Shown here piece after piece: positions 26,729 through 35,319 of a stretch of DNA of 49,402 nt. The stretch's first letter is position 1, and each line of letters starts with the position of its first letter. Position numbers and translations under genes: made by a program. Under the pieces are notes generated by a model. It was not told the DNA's origin. It searched no databases and was given only the letters and a program-made list of their open reading frames with translations. This DNA comes from Metabacillus rhizolycopersici (lineage in GTDB: Bacteria > Bacillota > Bacilli > Bacillales > Bacillaceae): assembly GCF_020075705.1 (NCBI RefSeq), contig NZ_JAIQUM010000043.1, positions 1-49,402 of the forward strand, in the 5' to 3' direction.

Positions 26729-27662
26729 TAATCATTACCTTTCTGTTATTTTGTTTTGAAATTCGTCCTGCAATCAATAGTTGCATAAGTGAAAGAGTTG
26801 AATGATAGGGAATGGAAGGTTTACCTGTATCTATGGAGTGAAAGAAATGCCAAAGCATTCTTCTAAACATAGAAAAATTATCATTCAATATAATGTTGGT
26901 GTTCTTTTGGGTTCCCCAAAGTTCTAATTGAAAAGGTACTGGTGAAAAAATTGAGAACTTCAAATCACTCATTGTATTTATTTGTATTAAAGTATCATTT
27001 TCCATAGTAATCACCATTGAATCATGCTGACCATTTAATGAGAGAATTGATTTAGGCTCTGAAGGTAATAATGGCAATATGCTTTCAAGTAAATGTATTC
27101 CATACTTTTCCCAAGACAAAGGGCCTATACATTTTATCAAAGGAATATCTCCATATTCTGAAAGAGTGTTACGAAGTTTATCTATTTCTTTTGCATATCG
27201 CATAGCCGAACATGACATTAATTTTCCACTTTGAAGAAAAGGTTTAAAATAAAGTAACTCATTTTCGTCTAGGGAGAGGGGTTTATCAATAAAAACTGGA
27301 ATCCCATTCTCTAAAAAAGGCATGGCAAATTTTTTGTGATTTTCAAAATCATCACGTGCAATGATAATTGCATCTACTTGATCTAACATATCGGTGAGGT
27401 CTTTAATAGCATGTGGAATAAGACATGCTTGACAGAGTGTTTCTGTCATTTCAGGGCACTGTGTCCAAGCATGAGTCACTTTTATATTATTGAATCCAAA
27501 CTCTGATGGATCCCTTTCTTTTAAATAGTCATCAATTACCTTCCAACCTGATGACAATAAAGCTTTGCTTTCGTAACCGTTTATGATTGCAGAAAAGGAA
27601 AAAGGGTGACCATTACCCTCGTTACATCCAATCATTCCCACCTTTATTACCATATGGACCAA
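26712..27662 (-). CDS. Gfo/Idh/MocA-family oxidoreductase
   Basis: This 316-residue protein has an N-terminal NAD(P)-binding region (VGMIGCNEGNGHPFSF, unusual in the loop after the first Gly) and the family motif as IDKPLSLDE (about residue 115), where Asp replaces the normal Glu before Lys-Pro. The C-terminal sugar domain follows. The open frame starts at TTG 27662; ATG 27653 (MVIKVGMIG) is an equally good start. It overlaps genes on both sides by 16-17 bases, so it is part of a tightly coupled set with the two SDR genes. It is probably a sugar dehydrogenase or epimerase partner acting on a nonulosonic acid intermediate. Substrate unknown. Confidence 0.8.
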   Translation of the reverse strand: MVHMVIKVGMIGCNEGNGHPFSFSAIINGYESKALLSSGWKVIDDYLKERDPSEFGFNNIKVTHAWTQCPEMTETLCQACLIPHAIKDLTDMLDQVDAIIIARDDFENHKKFAMPFLENGIPVFIDKPLSLDENELLYFKPFLQSGKLMSCSAMRYAKEIDKLRNTLSEYGDIPLIKCIGPLSWEKYGIHLLESILPLLPSEPKSILSLNGQHDSMVITMENDTLIQINTMSDLKFSIFSPVPFQLELWGTQKNTNIILNDNFSMFRRMLWHFFHSIDTGKPSIPYHSTLSLMQLLIAGRISKQNNRKVMINEIRI

Positions 27663-28444
27663 CCACCATCTACACAGAGATGTTGTCCTGTCATATAACT
27701 AGAAGCATCAGAACAAAGTAAAGCTACTGCTCCTTTTATTTCATGAGGTTTACCGATTCTATTCATCGGATTTTTTGCCGATAATTGATCTATAAAAGTT
27801 TGGTTTTGTTGTGTAATTTCGTGAGGGAATGCTCCAGGACTTAGGCAATTGACTCGGATATCATAAGGGGATAGGAAGCTTGCCAAATATTTCGTGAATT
27901 GTATCACACCAGCTTTTGCTGCCCCATAACTTGGTGGATTAGTAAATTGTATTCCGTCATAAATTCTGTAATCAGGAGCTACATGACCATACATGGAGGT
28001 AATATTAAGAATTATTCCTTTTTTTTGCTTTAATCCAGGTAAAGCTTTCTTAATGCAATAAAAGACGGAGTTTAAGCTCATGGCTATATCGTATTCCCAG
28101 TCTTGATCTGAAATGGATTCAAATGAATTCTTCTTTCCTGACCAGGCATTATTTACAAGAATGTCAAGGCCACCAAACTTTTCCTCAATTTCTGTAAACG
28201 TTTCTGAAATAGAATCTTTGTTCATTAAATTTAATTCCATTGGTATGGCATCTGCATGAGGACCTAATCTTTCCTTTATCTCAATACATTTGTTTTTGCA
28301 CTTTTCAAAGTCACGACTCGCAAGTATGACAGTGGCGCCTAATTCCGCTAATGTATAACTGATTTCGTTTCCTAAATATCCCGCTCCTCCAGAGATTAAA
28401 GCTGTTTTTCCCTTTAAATTAAATAAATCCTCAAGCTTTTTCAT
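27647..28444 (-). CDS. short-chain dehydrogenase/reductase (PtmA-like)
   Basis: This 265-residue classical SDR has SGGAGYLG (cofactor loop), LVNNAWSG, LNITSMYG and the catalytic SYGAAKAG with Tyr-x-x-x-Lys, then MTGQHLCVDGG at the C-terminus. Cofactor and catalytic residues are complete. It directly follows, with a 14-base overlap, the CMP-sugar synthetase gene at 28431. An SDR beside a cytidylyltransferase is the arrangement of ptmA-ptmB in Campylobacter legionaminic acid loci. It resembles the SDR at 25904 along its whole length, including an insert before the catalytic Tyr. ATG 28444 has AAAAGGAG upstream. It is probably a sugar oxidoreductase; the reaction is not known. Confidence 0.88.
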   Translation of the reverse strand: MKKLEDLFNLKGKTALISGGAGYLGNEISYTLAELGATVILASRDFEKCKNKCIEIKERLGPHADAIPMELNLMNKDSISETFTEIEEKFGGLDILVNNAWSGKKNSFESISDQDWEYDIAMSLNSVFYCIKKALPGLKQKKGIILNITSMYGHVAPDYRIYDGIQFTNPPSYGAAKAGVIQFTKYLASFLSPYDIRVNCLSPGAFPHEITQQNQTFIDQLSAKNPMNRIGKPHEIKGAVALLCSDASSYMTGQHLCVDGGWSIW

Positions 28445-29150
28445 TGTTTAATCTCCTTTTTAATAATAATTCCGCAAGTATAAAATCAACTTCGTCATCA
28501 ATATCGATAGAGTTTTCCTTTTGCATAATAATTGAACCTGTAGGTTGTGGGAGAATGGTTTGAGCACCATTTAAAATGGAGTCAATAGAAAATCCATAAA
28601 CTGCACCGTTTAATTGATACGCTTTAGGCAGTTTTTGCCGAGGAAGCCAGGGATCGGCTCCTTTAATAAAAACTTCAGGAATGTTTTTATTCAGTCTCCA
28701 AGCACGATGAGGATTAAGGTCTGCTTCGCAATAGCTTGCTATTGATTTGTAGAAGTTTGTTTGATCTGTTAATAATTTTATACATTGTTGTAAATCTGAA
28801 CTTGTTCTCAGTGGACTAGTTGGTTCGAGATAGAGCATATATTTTGCGTCATTACCTTCAGATCTTAATTTCATTAGAACATTTTTTATTACGTCTATCG
28901 GCATGGAATCGTCTAATGCTAAATGAATTTCTCGCTTCATTATCTCTGCACCATATTGTCTAGCGACTTCAGCTATCTGATCATCATCGGTTGAAACAAT
29001 TATTCGATCTATTTCTGTTACTTGCTTTGCAACTTCAATTGTCCATGCTATAAGAGGTTTTCCGTAAAAAGATTTGATGTTTTTATAGGGGATTGTTTTA
29101 CTTCCACCTCTTGCCGGAATTAGGGCAATTATTTTTTGATTATCACTCAC
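28431..29150 (-). CDS. CMP-nonulosonic acid synthetase (LegF/PtmB-like cytidylyltransferase)
   Basis: This 239-residue enzyme joins CMP to an acidic nine-carbon sugar, the last activation step before transfer. It has LIPARGGSKTIPYKNIK (about residues 10-26), YLEPTSPLR and a C-terminal SIDIDDEVDFILAE region, matching the sialic acid/legionaminic acid synthetase family. It differs from the second synthetase in this operon (20075-20770) throughout, so the two are not recent duplicates. The start is GTG 29150, with GGAGG nine bases upstream. It lies next to the PtmA-like SDR, hence the PtmB/LegF-type reading. The sugar cannot be fixed from sequence. Confidence 0.9.
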   Translation of the reverse strand: MSDNQKIIALIPARGGSKTIPYKNIKSFYGKPLIAWTIEVAKQVTEIDRIIVSTDDDQIAEVARQYGAEIMKREIHLALDDSMPIDVIKNVLMKLRSEGNDAKYMLYLEPTSPLRTSSDLQQCIKLLTDQTNFYKSIASYCEADLNPHRAWRLNKNIPEVFIKGADPWLPRQKLPKAYQLNGAVYGFSIDSILNGAQTILPQPTGSIIMQKENSIDIDDEVDFILAELLLKRRLNNEKA

Positions 29151-29179
29151 GAAAGAATCCTCCTTTTATATAAATTTAT

Positions 29180-30547
29180 CTAGTTTAAAATTTTTTCTAA
29201 TAGACTAGGATTTAAAGTTTTGTCTAAACAAATTTCATCTTTTATTGATACTTGCGAGAAAAGTTTAAATAGAAAAGTCTGGTTGTATATGATATTAGAA
29301 AATAATTTATAAATTTCATCGAGGCTAAAAATAAATGATGGTTTTCCTTGTAAATAATATATGTTCCTTGGTTTTGAATAGAACGCAACTGGTTTTTGAG
29401 CTAATAATGCTTCATAAGAAACGGTTGAAAAAGGGGTAATAATCAAAGCCGACTTATCTATTAAATCCTGTAAAGAAACAGTACCGTGTGTGTAAAGCTT
29501 GGAATTAGTGGAGGTTACTAAGTTTTTGTAACTTCTGCTACTTTGATCTGGGTGCAACTTGTAATGAATAAATAGCTTTCCTGAAAATTTATTTGCTGCT
29601 GCTTCAATGTTTTGAATCATCTTTTTGTTAAAACTCTCTGCTAAAGGTTGTAGCGCCACTAATATATTAATTTGATTAAAAGGGACGTTAGTCTTTAGAA
29701 AATAATCTCCTTTTGGTGATTTTTTAATATAAGCTATTTTTGCACTTTTTGGAAAATGTGGTGGTGCGATCTTCATTTTTTCAGAAGGCGCGCCATATGT
29801 TTTAAGGTATTCTTCGTGTGATTTTCCCCAAACGAGATGTAGATCCGCGTTAAGTGGAAGATGCCCAAGTTCACCCAAAATGCCATGTTGAAAGTTAATA
29901 GTTTCTATATTTCTGCTTTGGGCAAATGTAGTAATTAACGCACCATGTCGATTAATTGTTGAACCATATAATGTTTTTGAGATCGAGTATTTATCAAATA
30001 GAGTATGAACTTTGCGAATGACTACTAATAACTTTTTAACCTCTTTGTTCATCCAGGTAATAAATGAATTGTTTTTAAAAAATGCTGGTATATTTTGGTT
30101 TCGGAATATTTGATTTAATTGACTAGTTACCTGTTTTTCATCTGAAATAGGCATGTTTTTTTCAGGTAGGTCATGTAAAAAATACAATGGACGGCATTGT
30201 TTGTTTCTGAACATTTTTTTATATTCATTTTGGTGATGCGCTAAATAAATGCATTTTTTCTTTAAGGTCGAAGTCAAAGAGTAGAGATCAGACCTGACTA
30301 ATAAATATTCTCCGGTCTTCTTATAGTGATTATTATTTATTAAATAAGGATCGCATGCTTTTTGAATGTTTAGATTGAGTTTTGTATTCTTTTTCTCTAA
30401 GTAAGCAACATGATACTGTCGTTCCACATATTTTTGAAAATCTCTTAATAGTGGTATTGAAATTGGCATTAAGTCATAATAAATATTTGAAAAAATCTCC
30501 AAAAATTCAAGGGTAAACAACCAAATAATTTTGTTTTTTTGTTGCAC
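29180..30547 (-). CDS. GT-B-like polysaccharide transferase
   Basis: This 455-residue protein is distantly related to the tandem pair at 20767 and 22363. It has an AT-rich, helical N-terminal half, a middle HGILGELGHLPLNADLHLVW segment, and a C-terminal sugar-nucleotide-like region (HYKLHPDQSS and ITPFSTVSYEALLAQKP). The FSTVSYEALLAQK pattern matches capsule/CDP-glycerol-type transferases. The start is GTG 30547, six bases after the upstream stop, so it is co-translated with the dehydratase gene. It probably adds the activated sugar to a surface glycan. Donor and acceptor unknown. It could alternatively be a phosphotransferase. Confidence 0.75.
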   Translation of the reverse strand: MQQKNKIIWLFTLEFLEIFSNIYYDLMPISIPLLRDFQKYVERQYHVAYLEKKNTKLNLNIQKACDPYLINNNHYKKTGEYLLVRSDLYSLTSTLKKKCIYLAHHQNEYKKMFRNKQCRPLYFLHDLPEKNMPISDEKQVTSQLNQIFRNQNIPAFFKNNSFITWMNKEVKKLLVVIRKVHTLFDKYSISKTLYGSTINRHGALITTFAQSRNIETINFQHGILGELGHLPLNADLHLVWGKSHEEYLKTYGAPSEKMKIAPPHFPKSAKIAYIKKSPKGDYFLKTNVPFNQINILVALQPLAESFNKKMIQNIEAAANKFSGKLFIHYKLHPDQSSRSYKNLVTSTNSKLYTHGTVSLQDLIDKSALIITPFSTVSYEALLAQKPVAFYSKPRNIYYLQGKPSFIFSLDEIYKLFSNIIYNQTFLFKLFSQVSIKDEICLDKTLNPSLLEKILN

Positions 30548-30553
30548 TAATGA

Positions 30554-31573
30554 TCACAACACTCCCTGTTCCAGCTTTGTTAGTATGTTAACGATGTCAT
30601 CTTCCTTCATTAACTCTACTTGATCAGAACGATAGAAAGGATTCGAATTGTACTTAAAATGAAAAAAGTCAATACCTGACTTTGGTAAGATTACATATAG
30701 TTCATCATCTTCTACAATGTGTTCAAATTCATGAGCATATATGAGTTCTTCATAAAGCTTTTCTCCTGGTCTTATTCCAATCTGTTTAATCGTTGGAGCA
30801 GTTAACCCTTTTTTCTCAAAAAAATTCTGAATTGATTCTGCTAAAGTAAGAATGTTTAATGATTTCATCTTAAAAATGAAGGTTTCCCCACCATTTGAAT
30901 AAAAGGCTGATTTTAATGTCAGTTGGGCTGCGTCAGAAATAGACATGATAAATCTGGTCATCATGGGATTTGTTACTGTCAATGCATTTCCAGATCTGGC
31001 TTGATTCATAAATAACGGTATGACTGATCCCCTAGAATTTAAAACATTTCCAAAACGAACTGAGCAAAACTTTGTGTGATAATTATTTAACATTGAATTT
31101 GCATTATTAAATAATTTTTCAGAAATTAATTTAGTTGCTCCCATCGTATTCGTTGGATTTACAGCTTTATCAGTACTAATATTAACTACTTTTTTCACCT
31201 TATTGAGAATACAGGCTTTAATGACATTTTCACTTCCAATTACATTTGTTTTAACAGCTTCGAATGGATGATCTTCACAAACAGGAACTTGTTTTAATGC
31301 AGCAACATGAAACACTAAGTCTATTCCTCTAGTTACATATTCTACAGATTCATATTCTCGGATATTTCCTAAATGGAAGAAAATATTCTTATGTTTATGA
31401 TACTGTTGCTTCATTAAATATTGTTTACTATCGTCTTTACTGAAAATAATGATTTTTTTAGGTTGAAAGTCTATTAAAGAAGAAACAATACATTGTCCAA
31501 TAGAACCGGTCCCCCCAGTTACTAATATATTTTGATCTTTGAAATAATTTTTCAACTTTGTTTGGTCAACCAA
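30554..31573 (-). CDS. UDP-GlcNAc 4,6-dehydratase (CapD/PglF/WbpM-like, short form)
   Basis: This 339-residue SDR acts on UDP-N-acetylglucosamine to make a 4-keto-6-deoxy intermediate. The cofactor motif is LVTGGTGSIGQ (about residues 17-27). The catalytic region STDKAVNPTNTMGATK has Met in place of the usual Tyr of Tyr-x-x-x-Lys, as in the WbpM/CapD/PglF branch. No transmembrane N-terminus is present, so it is the short soluble form. It is the first gene of the leftward operon, opposite the divergent aminotransferase gene. It plausibly supplies the first intermediate for the nonulosonic acid made by the rest of the locus. Retaining or inverting stereochemistry (legionaminic-like or pseudaminic-like product) cannot be settled here. 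Confidence 0.88.
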   Translation of the reverse strand: MVDQTKLKNYFKDQNILVTGGTGSIGQCIVSSLIDFQPKKIIIFSKDDSKQYLMKQQYHKHKNIFFHLGNIREYESVEYVTRGIDLVFHVAALKQVPVCEDHPFEAVKTNVIGSENVIKACILNKVKKVVNISTDKAVNPTNTMGATKLISEKLFNNANSMLNNYHTKFCSVRFGNVLNSRGSVIPLFMNQARSGNALTVTNPMMTRFIMSISDAAQLTLKSAFYSNGGETFIFKMKSLNILTLAESIQNFFEKKGLTAPTIKQIGIRPGEKLYEELIYAHEFEHIVEDDELYVILPKSGIDFFHFKYNSNPFYRSDQVELMKEDDIVNILTKLEQGVL

Positions 31574-31915
31574 AAGATTTCCACCTCTATTCGTTTAAGG
31601 TACTCAATAGTTAGGATATGAATGTTAAGGAGGGGATGATACAGTCAGGGGTCTATTTTCAATGGTTTAATACAAGTCGGGCTAGTAGAGATGATGAAAA
31701 ATCATTATTTTATCTAGTCCTCACCCATCTTAGTTGGTATAGGGTTTTTAATGTTTTTGGTTAGTTATTGAAACCAAAGTTCAAATAGAAAAATGAGAAA
31801 AGTTCAGGGTGAAAATGATAAGGGTCTAGGACATCCATTGGTTTAATACATTACATAATGAGGAAGAAATTTTTGAAAATAAGCCTTTTGGTAATCAGAA
31901 AGGATTAGATTGCAT
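31574..31915. promoter_or_regulatory. divergent promoter region of the two nonulosonic acid operons, with a repeated motif
   Basis: This noncoding gap separates the leftward operon from the rightward aminotransferase operon. Two related segments lie in it, at 31647-31675 and 31820-31852. Each has AGGGTCTA or GGGGTCTA followed by ATGGTTTAATACA or ATTGGTTTAATACA. They could be paired promoters or binding sites. No clear sigma-A promoter was seen on either strand. Confidence 0.4.
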
Positions 31916-33019
31916 ATGATTATTCCCTTGTCTAGACCTGATATCACTAACATAGAAAAAACATACGTCAATGAAGTCCTAGATTCAGGACAGTTAAGTA
32001 TGGGGATTAAAACAGACCTTTTCGAAAAACAGTTTAGGGATCGTTTTGAAGCACGTTATGCTGTAGCAATGAATAGTGGGACCAGTGCATTGCATGTCGC
32101 AGTAAAATCACTTGGTTTAAAAGCGGGTGATGAAGTTATTACAACTCCTTATAGTTTCATAGCATCAGGTAATTGTTTAGTGTACGAGGGAGTAAAGCCT
32201 GTATTTGTTGATATTGACCCTTTGACCCTTAATTTAAATACCTCGTTGATTGAAGGCACGATCACTTCAAAGACAAAAGCAATTTTGGCTGTGCATATAT
32301 TTGGTCAACCGTGTAATATGGATGAAATTATGAAGCTAGCAAACAAATACCAATTATCCGTAATTGAAGATTCTTGCGAAGCTATTGGAGCCGAATGGAA
32401 AGGAACGCCTGTAGGTCTAATAGGTGATGTTGGTGTATTTGCTTTTTATCCAAATAAACAAATCACTACTGGTGAAGGTGGAATACTTGTTACAAATCAT
32501 AAGAATATTTTTGAAATGGCAAAAGCTTTACGTAATCAAGGGAGAAGTCTAACAAATGAATGGTTAGATCATGAATATATCGGTTATAACTATCGAATGT
32601 CCGAATTGCAGGCTGCTGTTGGGCTTGGACAAATGGAACGACTTGATGAAATCCTTCAAAAAAGAGAACAAGTAGCTAATCGCTATTTACAATTAATTGG
32701 AAAATTTAATCTTCCTGTATTAATCCCCAAAATAGTAAATGACTGCAGAATAAGTTGGTTTGTTTTTATCATCATTCTTCCTAAGGGTGTTAATAGAAAT
32801 CTAATAATTAATCATCTTTCAAGTCAGGGAGTTCAGTCAAAGCCATATTTTCCATCAATCCATTTGCAGCCTAGTTTTCAAAAAAAGTTTGGCTCTCAAT
32901 TGGGTAATTTTCCTCTTAGTGAAGAAATGTCAGAACGTACGTTAGCGATTCCTTTTTATACCAATTTAACTCTAGAGGAGCAAACTTTTGTTATTCAAAC
33001 CCTAAAAAAAATAGTTTAA
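31916..33019 (+). CDS. DegT/DnrJ/EryC1/StrS-family sugar aminotransferase (PglE/LegC/SpsC-like)
   Basis: This 367-residue PLP enzyme transfers an amino group to a keto sugar nucleotide. It has the SGTSALHVAV segment (about residue 54), EDSCEAIGAEW with its PLP-binding Asp (about 153-163), and the catalytic Lys in FYPNKQITTGEGG (about 180). ATG 31916 is used, not the in-frame TTG 31910, since AAAGGA is better placed for it. It starts the three-gene rightward operon. With the dehydratase at 30554 it would form a UDP-4-amino-4,6-dideoxy sugar, the substrate for the acetyltransferase at 19431. This order of steps matches the bacillosamine/legionaminic acid route. Confidence 0.92.
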   Translation: MIIPLSRPDITNIEKTYVNEVLDSGQLSMGIKTDLFEKQFRDRFEARYAVAMNSGTSALHVAVKSLGLKAGDEVITTPYSFIASGNCLVYEGVKPVFVDIDPLTLNLNTSLIEGTITSKTKAILAVHIFGQPCNMDEIMKLANKYQLSVIEDSCEAIGAEWKGTPVGLIGDVGVFAFYPNKQITTGEGGILVTNHKNIFEMAKALRNQGRSLTNEWLDHEYIGYNYRMSELQAAVGLGQMERLDEILQKREQVANRYLQLIGKFNLPVLIPKIVNDCRISWFVFIIILPKGVNRNLIINHLSSQGVQSKPYFPSIHLQPSFQKKFGSQLGNFPLSEEMSERTLAIPFYTNLTLEEQTFVIQTLKKIV

Positions 33020-33079
33020 ATCTGTAAAATAAGACTTTTAGAAAGTTGTCAGTTTTATCCTGTTCAGAGGAGGTAAGAA

Positions 33080-34141
33080 ATGGAATTTAATTTAGGGAGA
33101 AAAACAATTACTCCTGATGGTGAAGTATTCATTATAGCTGAAATCGGAGTGAATCATAATGGTTCAATCAAATTGGCAAAACAACTGATAGAGTTGGCAA
33201 AAGATGCAGGAGCGGATGCGGTAAAATTTCAAACATATCAAGCGGAAAGTTTAGTGACTGCTACTAGTGAATTAGCTGATTATCAAAAGAAAAGTAGTTT
33301 TAAAACTCAAAAGGAAATGCTGCAGCAATATCAGTTAAGCAAGCAGGAGTTTGTAGAGCTTAAAGAATACTGTGATTCTGTAGATATCCTGTTTCTATCT
33401 ACCCCCTTTGACTTACAAAGTGCGGATTTTCTAGTAGAAATAGGTGTAGAAGCTTTTAAGATAGGGAGCGGTGATCTGACTCACTTTCCCTTACTTTCCC
33501 AGATTGCTTCCTATAAAAAGCCTTTGATTATCTCAACTGGAATGTCGACTCTAAGGGAAATAAAAGCAACAGTTGATTTTATACCTGGTGATGTCGCATA
33601 TGCATTGCTTCATTGTACATCAGCTTATCCAGCTCCTTACGAAGATCTTCATTTACGTGTAATTGAACAATTAAAGGAAGAATTTAACTGCCTTATTGGT
33701 TACTCTGATCATTCAATGGGTTTAGAAATACCTTTCGCAGCTGCAACTTTGGGGTATAAAATCCTTGAAAAGCATTTTACCCTTGATCGAAATTTAAAAG
33801 GCCCAGACCATGAAGCTTCATTAATCCCAAATGAATTCAAACAAATGGTGGAAGGAATTAGGAAAATAGAGAAGGCAATGGGAACTAATATGAAACAAGT
33901 GACACCTGTAGAAATTAAAACAAAAGAGGTTGTCCGAAGAGGAATTTATGCTGCACAAGATTTAACGAAAGGTCATGTAATAACATCTAATGATTTAGAC
34001 TATCTCCGCCCAGTGGCTGGTATTGAAGCTTGTCATTATCAAGAAGTAATTGGAAAAATAATAGTTGGCAATAAGAACAAAGGAGAGCCTTTAACATGGA
34101 AGGATATAAAAGGGGGGAGCCTGAGGGGAATAAATGGATAA
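33080..34141 (+). CDS. neuB: nonulosonic acid synthase (NeuB/LegI/SpsE-like)
   Basis: This 353-residue enzyme condenses phosphoenolpyruvate with a six-carbon N-acyl sugar to give a nine-carbon acidic sugar. It has an N-terminal TIM barrel (about residues 15-275, with IAEIGVNHNG, KFQTYQAESL, GSGDLTHFPLL and GYSDHSMG). A C-terminal antifreeze-like SAF domain follows (about 290-348, RRGIYAAQDLTKGHVI). The domain order and length are complete. ATG 33080 has GAGGAGG upstream. The next gene (NeuC-like) overlaps by eight bases. The family covers N-acetylneuraminate, legionaminate and pseudaminate synthases, and the gene symbol is meant at family level. The accompanying dehydratase and aminotransferase favour a 5,7-diamino sugar over plain sialic acid. 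Confidence 0.95.
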   Translation: MEFNLGRKTITPDGEVFIIAEIGVNHNGSIKLAKQLIELAKDAGADAVKFQTYQAESLVTATSELADYQKKSSFKTQKEMLQQYQLSKQEFVELKEYCDSVDILFLSTPFDLQSADFLVEIGVEAFKIGSGDLTHFPLLSQIASYKKPLIISTGMSTLREIKATVDFIPGDVAYALLHCTSAYPAPYEDLHLRVIEQLKEEFNCLIGYSDHSMGLEIPFAAATLGYKILEKHFTLDRNLKGPDHEASLIPNEFKQMVEGIRKIEKAMGTNMKQVTPVEIKTKEVVRRGIYAAQDLTKGHVITSNDLDYLRPVAGIEACHYQEVIGKIIVGNKNKGEPLTWKDIKGGSLRGING

Positions 34142-35273
34142 AAAAACAATTATCTGTTTTTCTGGTACAAGGGCGGATTTTGGGATTTACCGATCACTTT
34201 TATTTGAAATAGAGAAAGACAATTTATTTGATTTGAAGCTTGTAGTAACAGGTATGCATTTATTAAATGAGTATGGATATACCATTGATGAGATACGTAA
34301 GGATTCCTTTGAGATTGTTGATGCACCATCTATTTTGTTTAAAGGTGATTCAACTTATGCAATGTCACAATCTGTGGGAATAGCTATTATGTATTTTGCA
34401 AATATTCTTGAACAATCTAAACCAGACGGTATCCTACTACTAGGAGATCGAGGTGAAATGATAGCTGCCGCAATTGCCGCTCATTATCAAAACATAGTAA
34501 CCTTTCACTTGCATGGAGGTGAAAGGTCAGGGTCTGCAGATGATGCTATTAGGCATGCTATTTCACAGTTATCTAATTTTCACTTTGTATCAACAAATCG
34601 TTCTAAAAACAATTTAATAAATATGGGAGTGGAGGATTCAAGTATTTTTGTTACAGGTTCTCTGAGAAAACATGATGTTAATTTTATAAAATCAATGGAT
34701 CAAGAATATAAGGAATACTTAAAACGGAAATACAACTTATCCTCGACTAAAAAGACGATTTTATTTGTTATGCATCCTGATTCAAAAGAAATAATCTCTT
34801 ATAAAGAACAGGTGGATTCGGTCATAACAGCTTTAGAAGGGATTCATAACATTGACATTATTATTCTAGGTTCAAATAGCGATGCGGGTGGAGAGGTTTT
34901 TAGAAAATCAATTAAAGAATTTAGTAATCTCAATAAGCATGTAAAGTATTTTGAATCACTTCCACCAAACGAATATTTGTTTTTACTTTCAGAAGTTCAT
35001 GTAATGATTGGAAATAGCAGTAGTGGAGTTATTGAAGCACCATTTTTCAATCTTCCATTTCTAAATATAGGAAAACGTCAACAAAATCGGGAACAAGGAA
35101 GTAATGTATATAACGTTCCTTATATTATTACATTGATTGAGAAGAATCTAAAAAATATAATAAGTGAACAAAAAAAGAATTATGATAATCCTTACGATGT
35201 ATTAGAGTCACCAGCTACGGAAATTGTGAGACAAATGAAAATTTGGATGAAATCTTCATCTCACGGTGATTAA
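34134..35273 (+). CDS. neuC: UDP-N-acetylglucosamine 2-epimerase, hydrolysing (NeuC/LegG-like)
   Basis: This 379-residue enzyme has a GT-B-like fold. It removes UDP and inverts C2 of a UDP-GlcNAc-type sugar, giving the free manno sugar that NeuB uses. Visible motifs are FSGTRADFGIYRSLL (residues 9-23), LLGDRGEMIAAAIAA, HLHGGERSGSADDAIRHA and SSSGVIEAPFF. These fit the NeuC/LegG branch over WecB. ATG 34134 overlaps the NeuB-like gene by eight bases and has GGGGGGAG upstream. Together with the NeuB-like gene it completes the sugar-making half of the pathway. The symbol is at family level; in this locus LegG may be the better name. Confidence 0.93.
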   Translation: MDKKTIICFSGTRADFGIYRSLLFEIEKDNLFDLKLVVTGMHLLNEYGYTIDEIRKDSFEIVDAPSILFKGDSTYAMSQSVGIAIMYFANILEQSKPDGILLLGDRGEMIAAAIAAHYQNIVTFHLHGGERSGSADDAIRHAISQLSNFHFVSTNRSKNNLINMGVEDSSIFVTGSLRKHDVNFIKSMDQEYKEYLKRKYNLSSTKKTILFVMHPDSKEIISYKEQVDSVITALEGIHNIDIIILGSNSDAGGEVFRKSIKEFSNLNKHVKYFESLPPNEYLFLLSEVHVMIGNSSSGVIEAPFFNLPFLNIGKRQQNREQGSNVYNVPYIITLIEKNLKNIISEQKKNYDNPYDVLESPATEIVRQMKIWMKSSSHGD

Positions 35274-35319
35274 TGAAGGCGATCTAAGTCAGTATTAAAA
35301 ATATATAGAACTTAATTAG

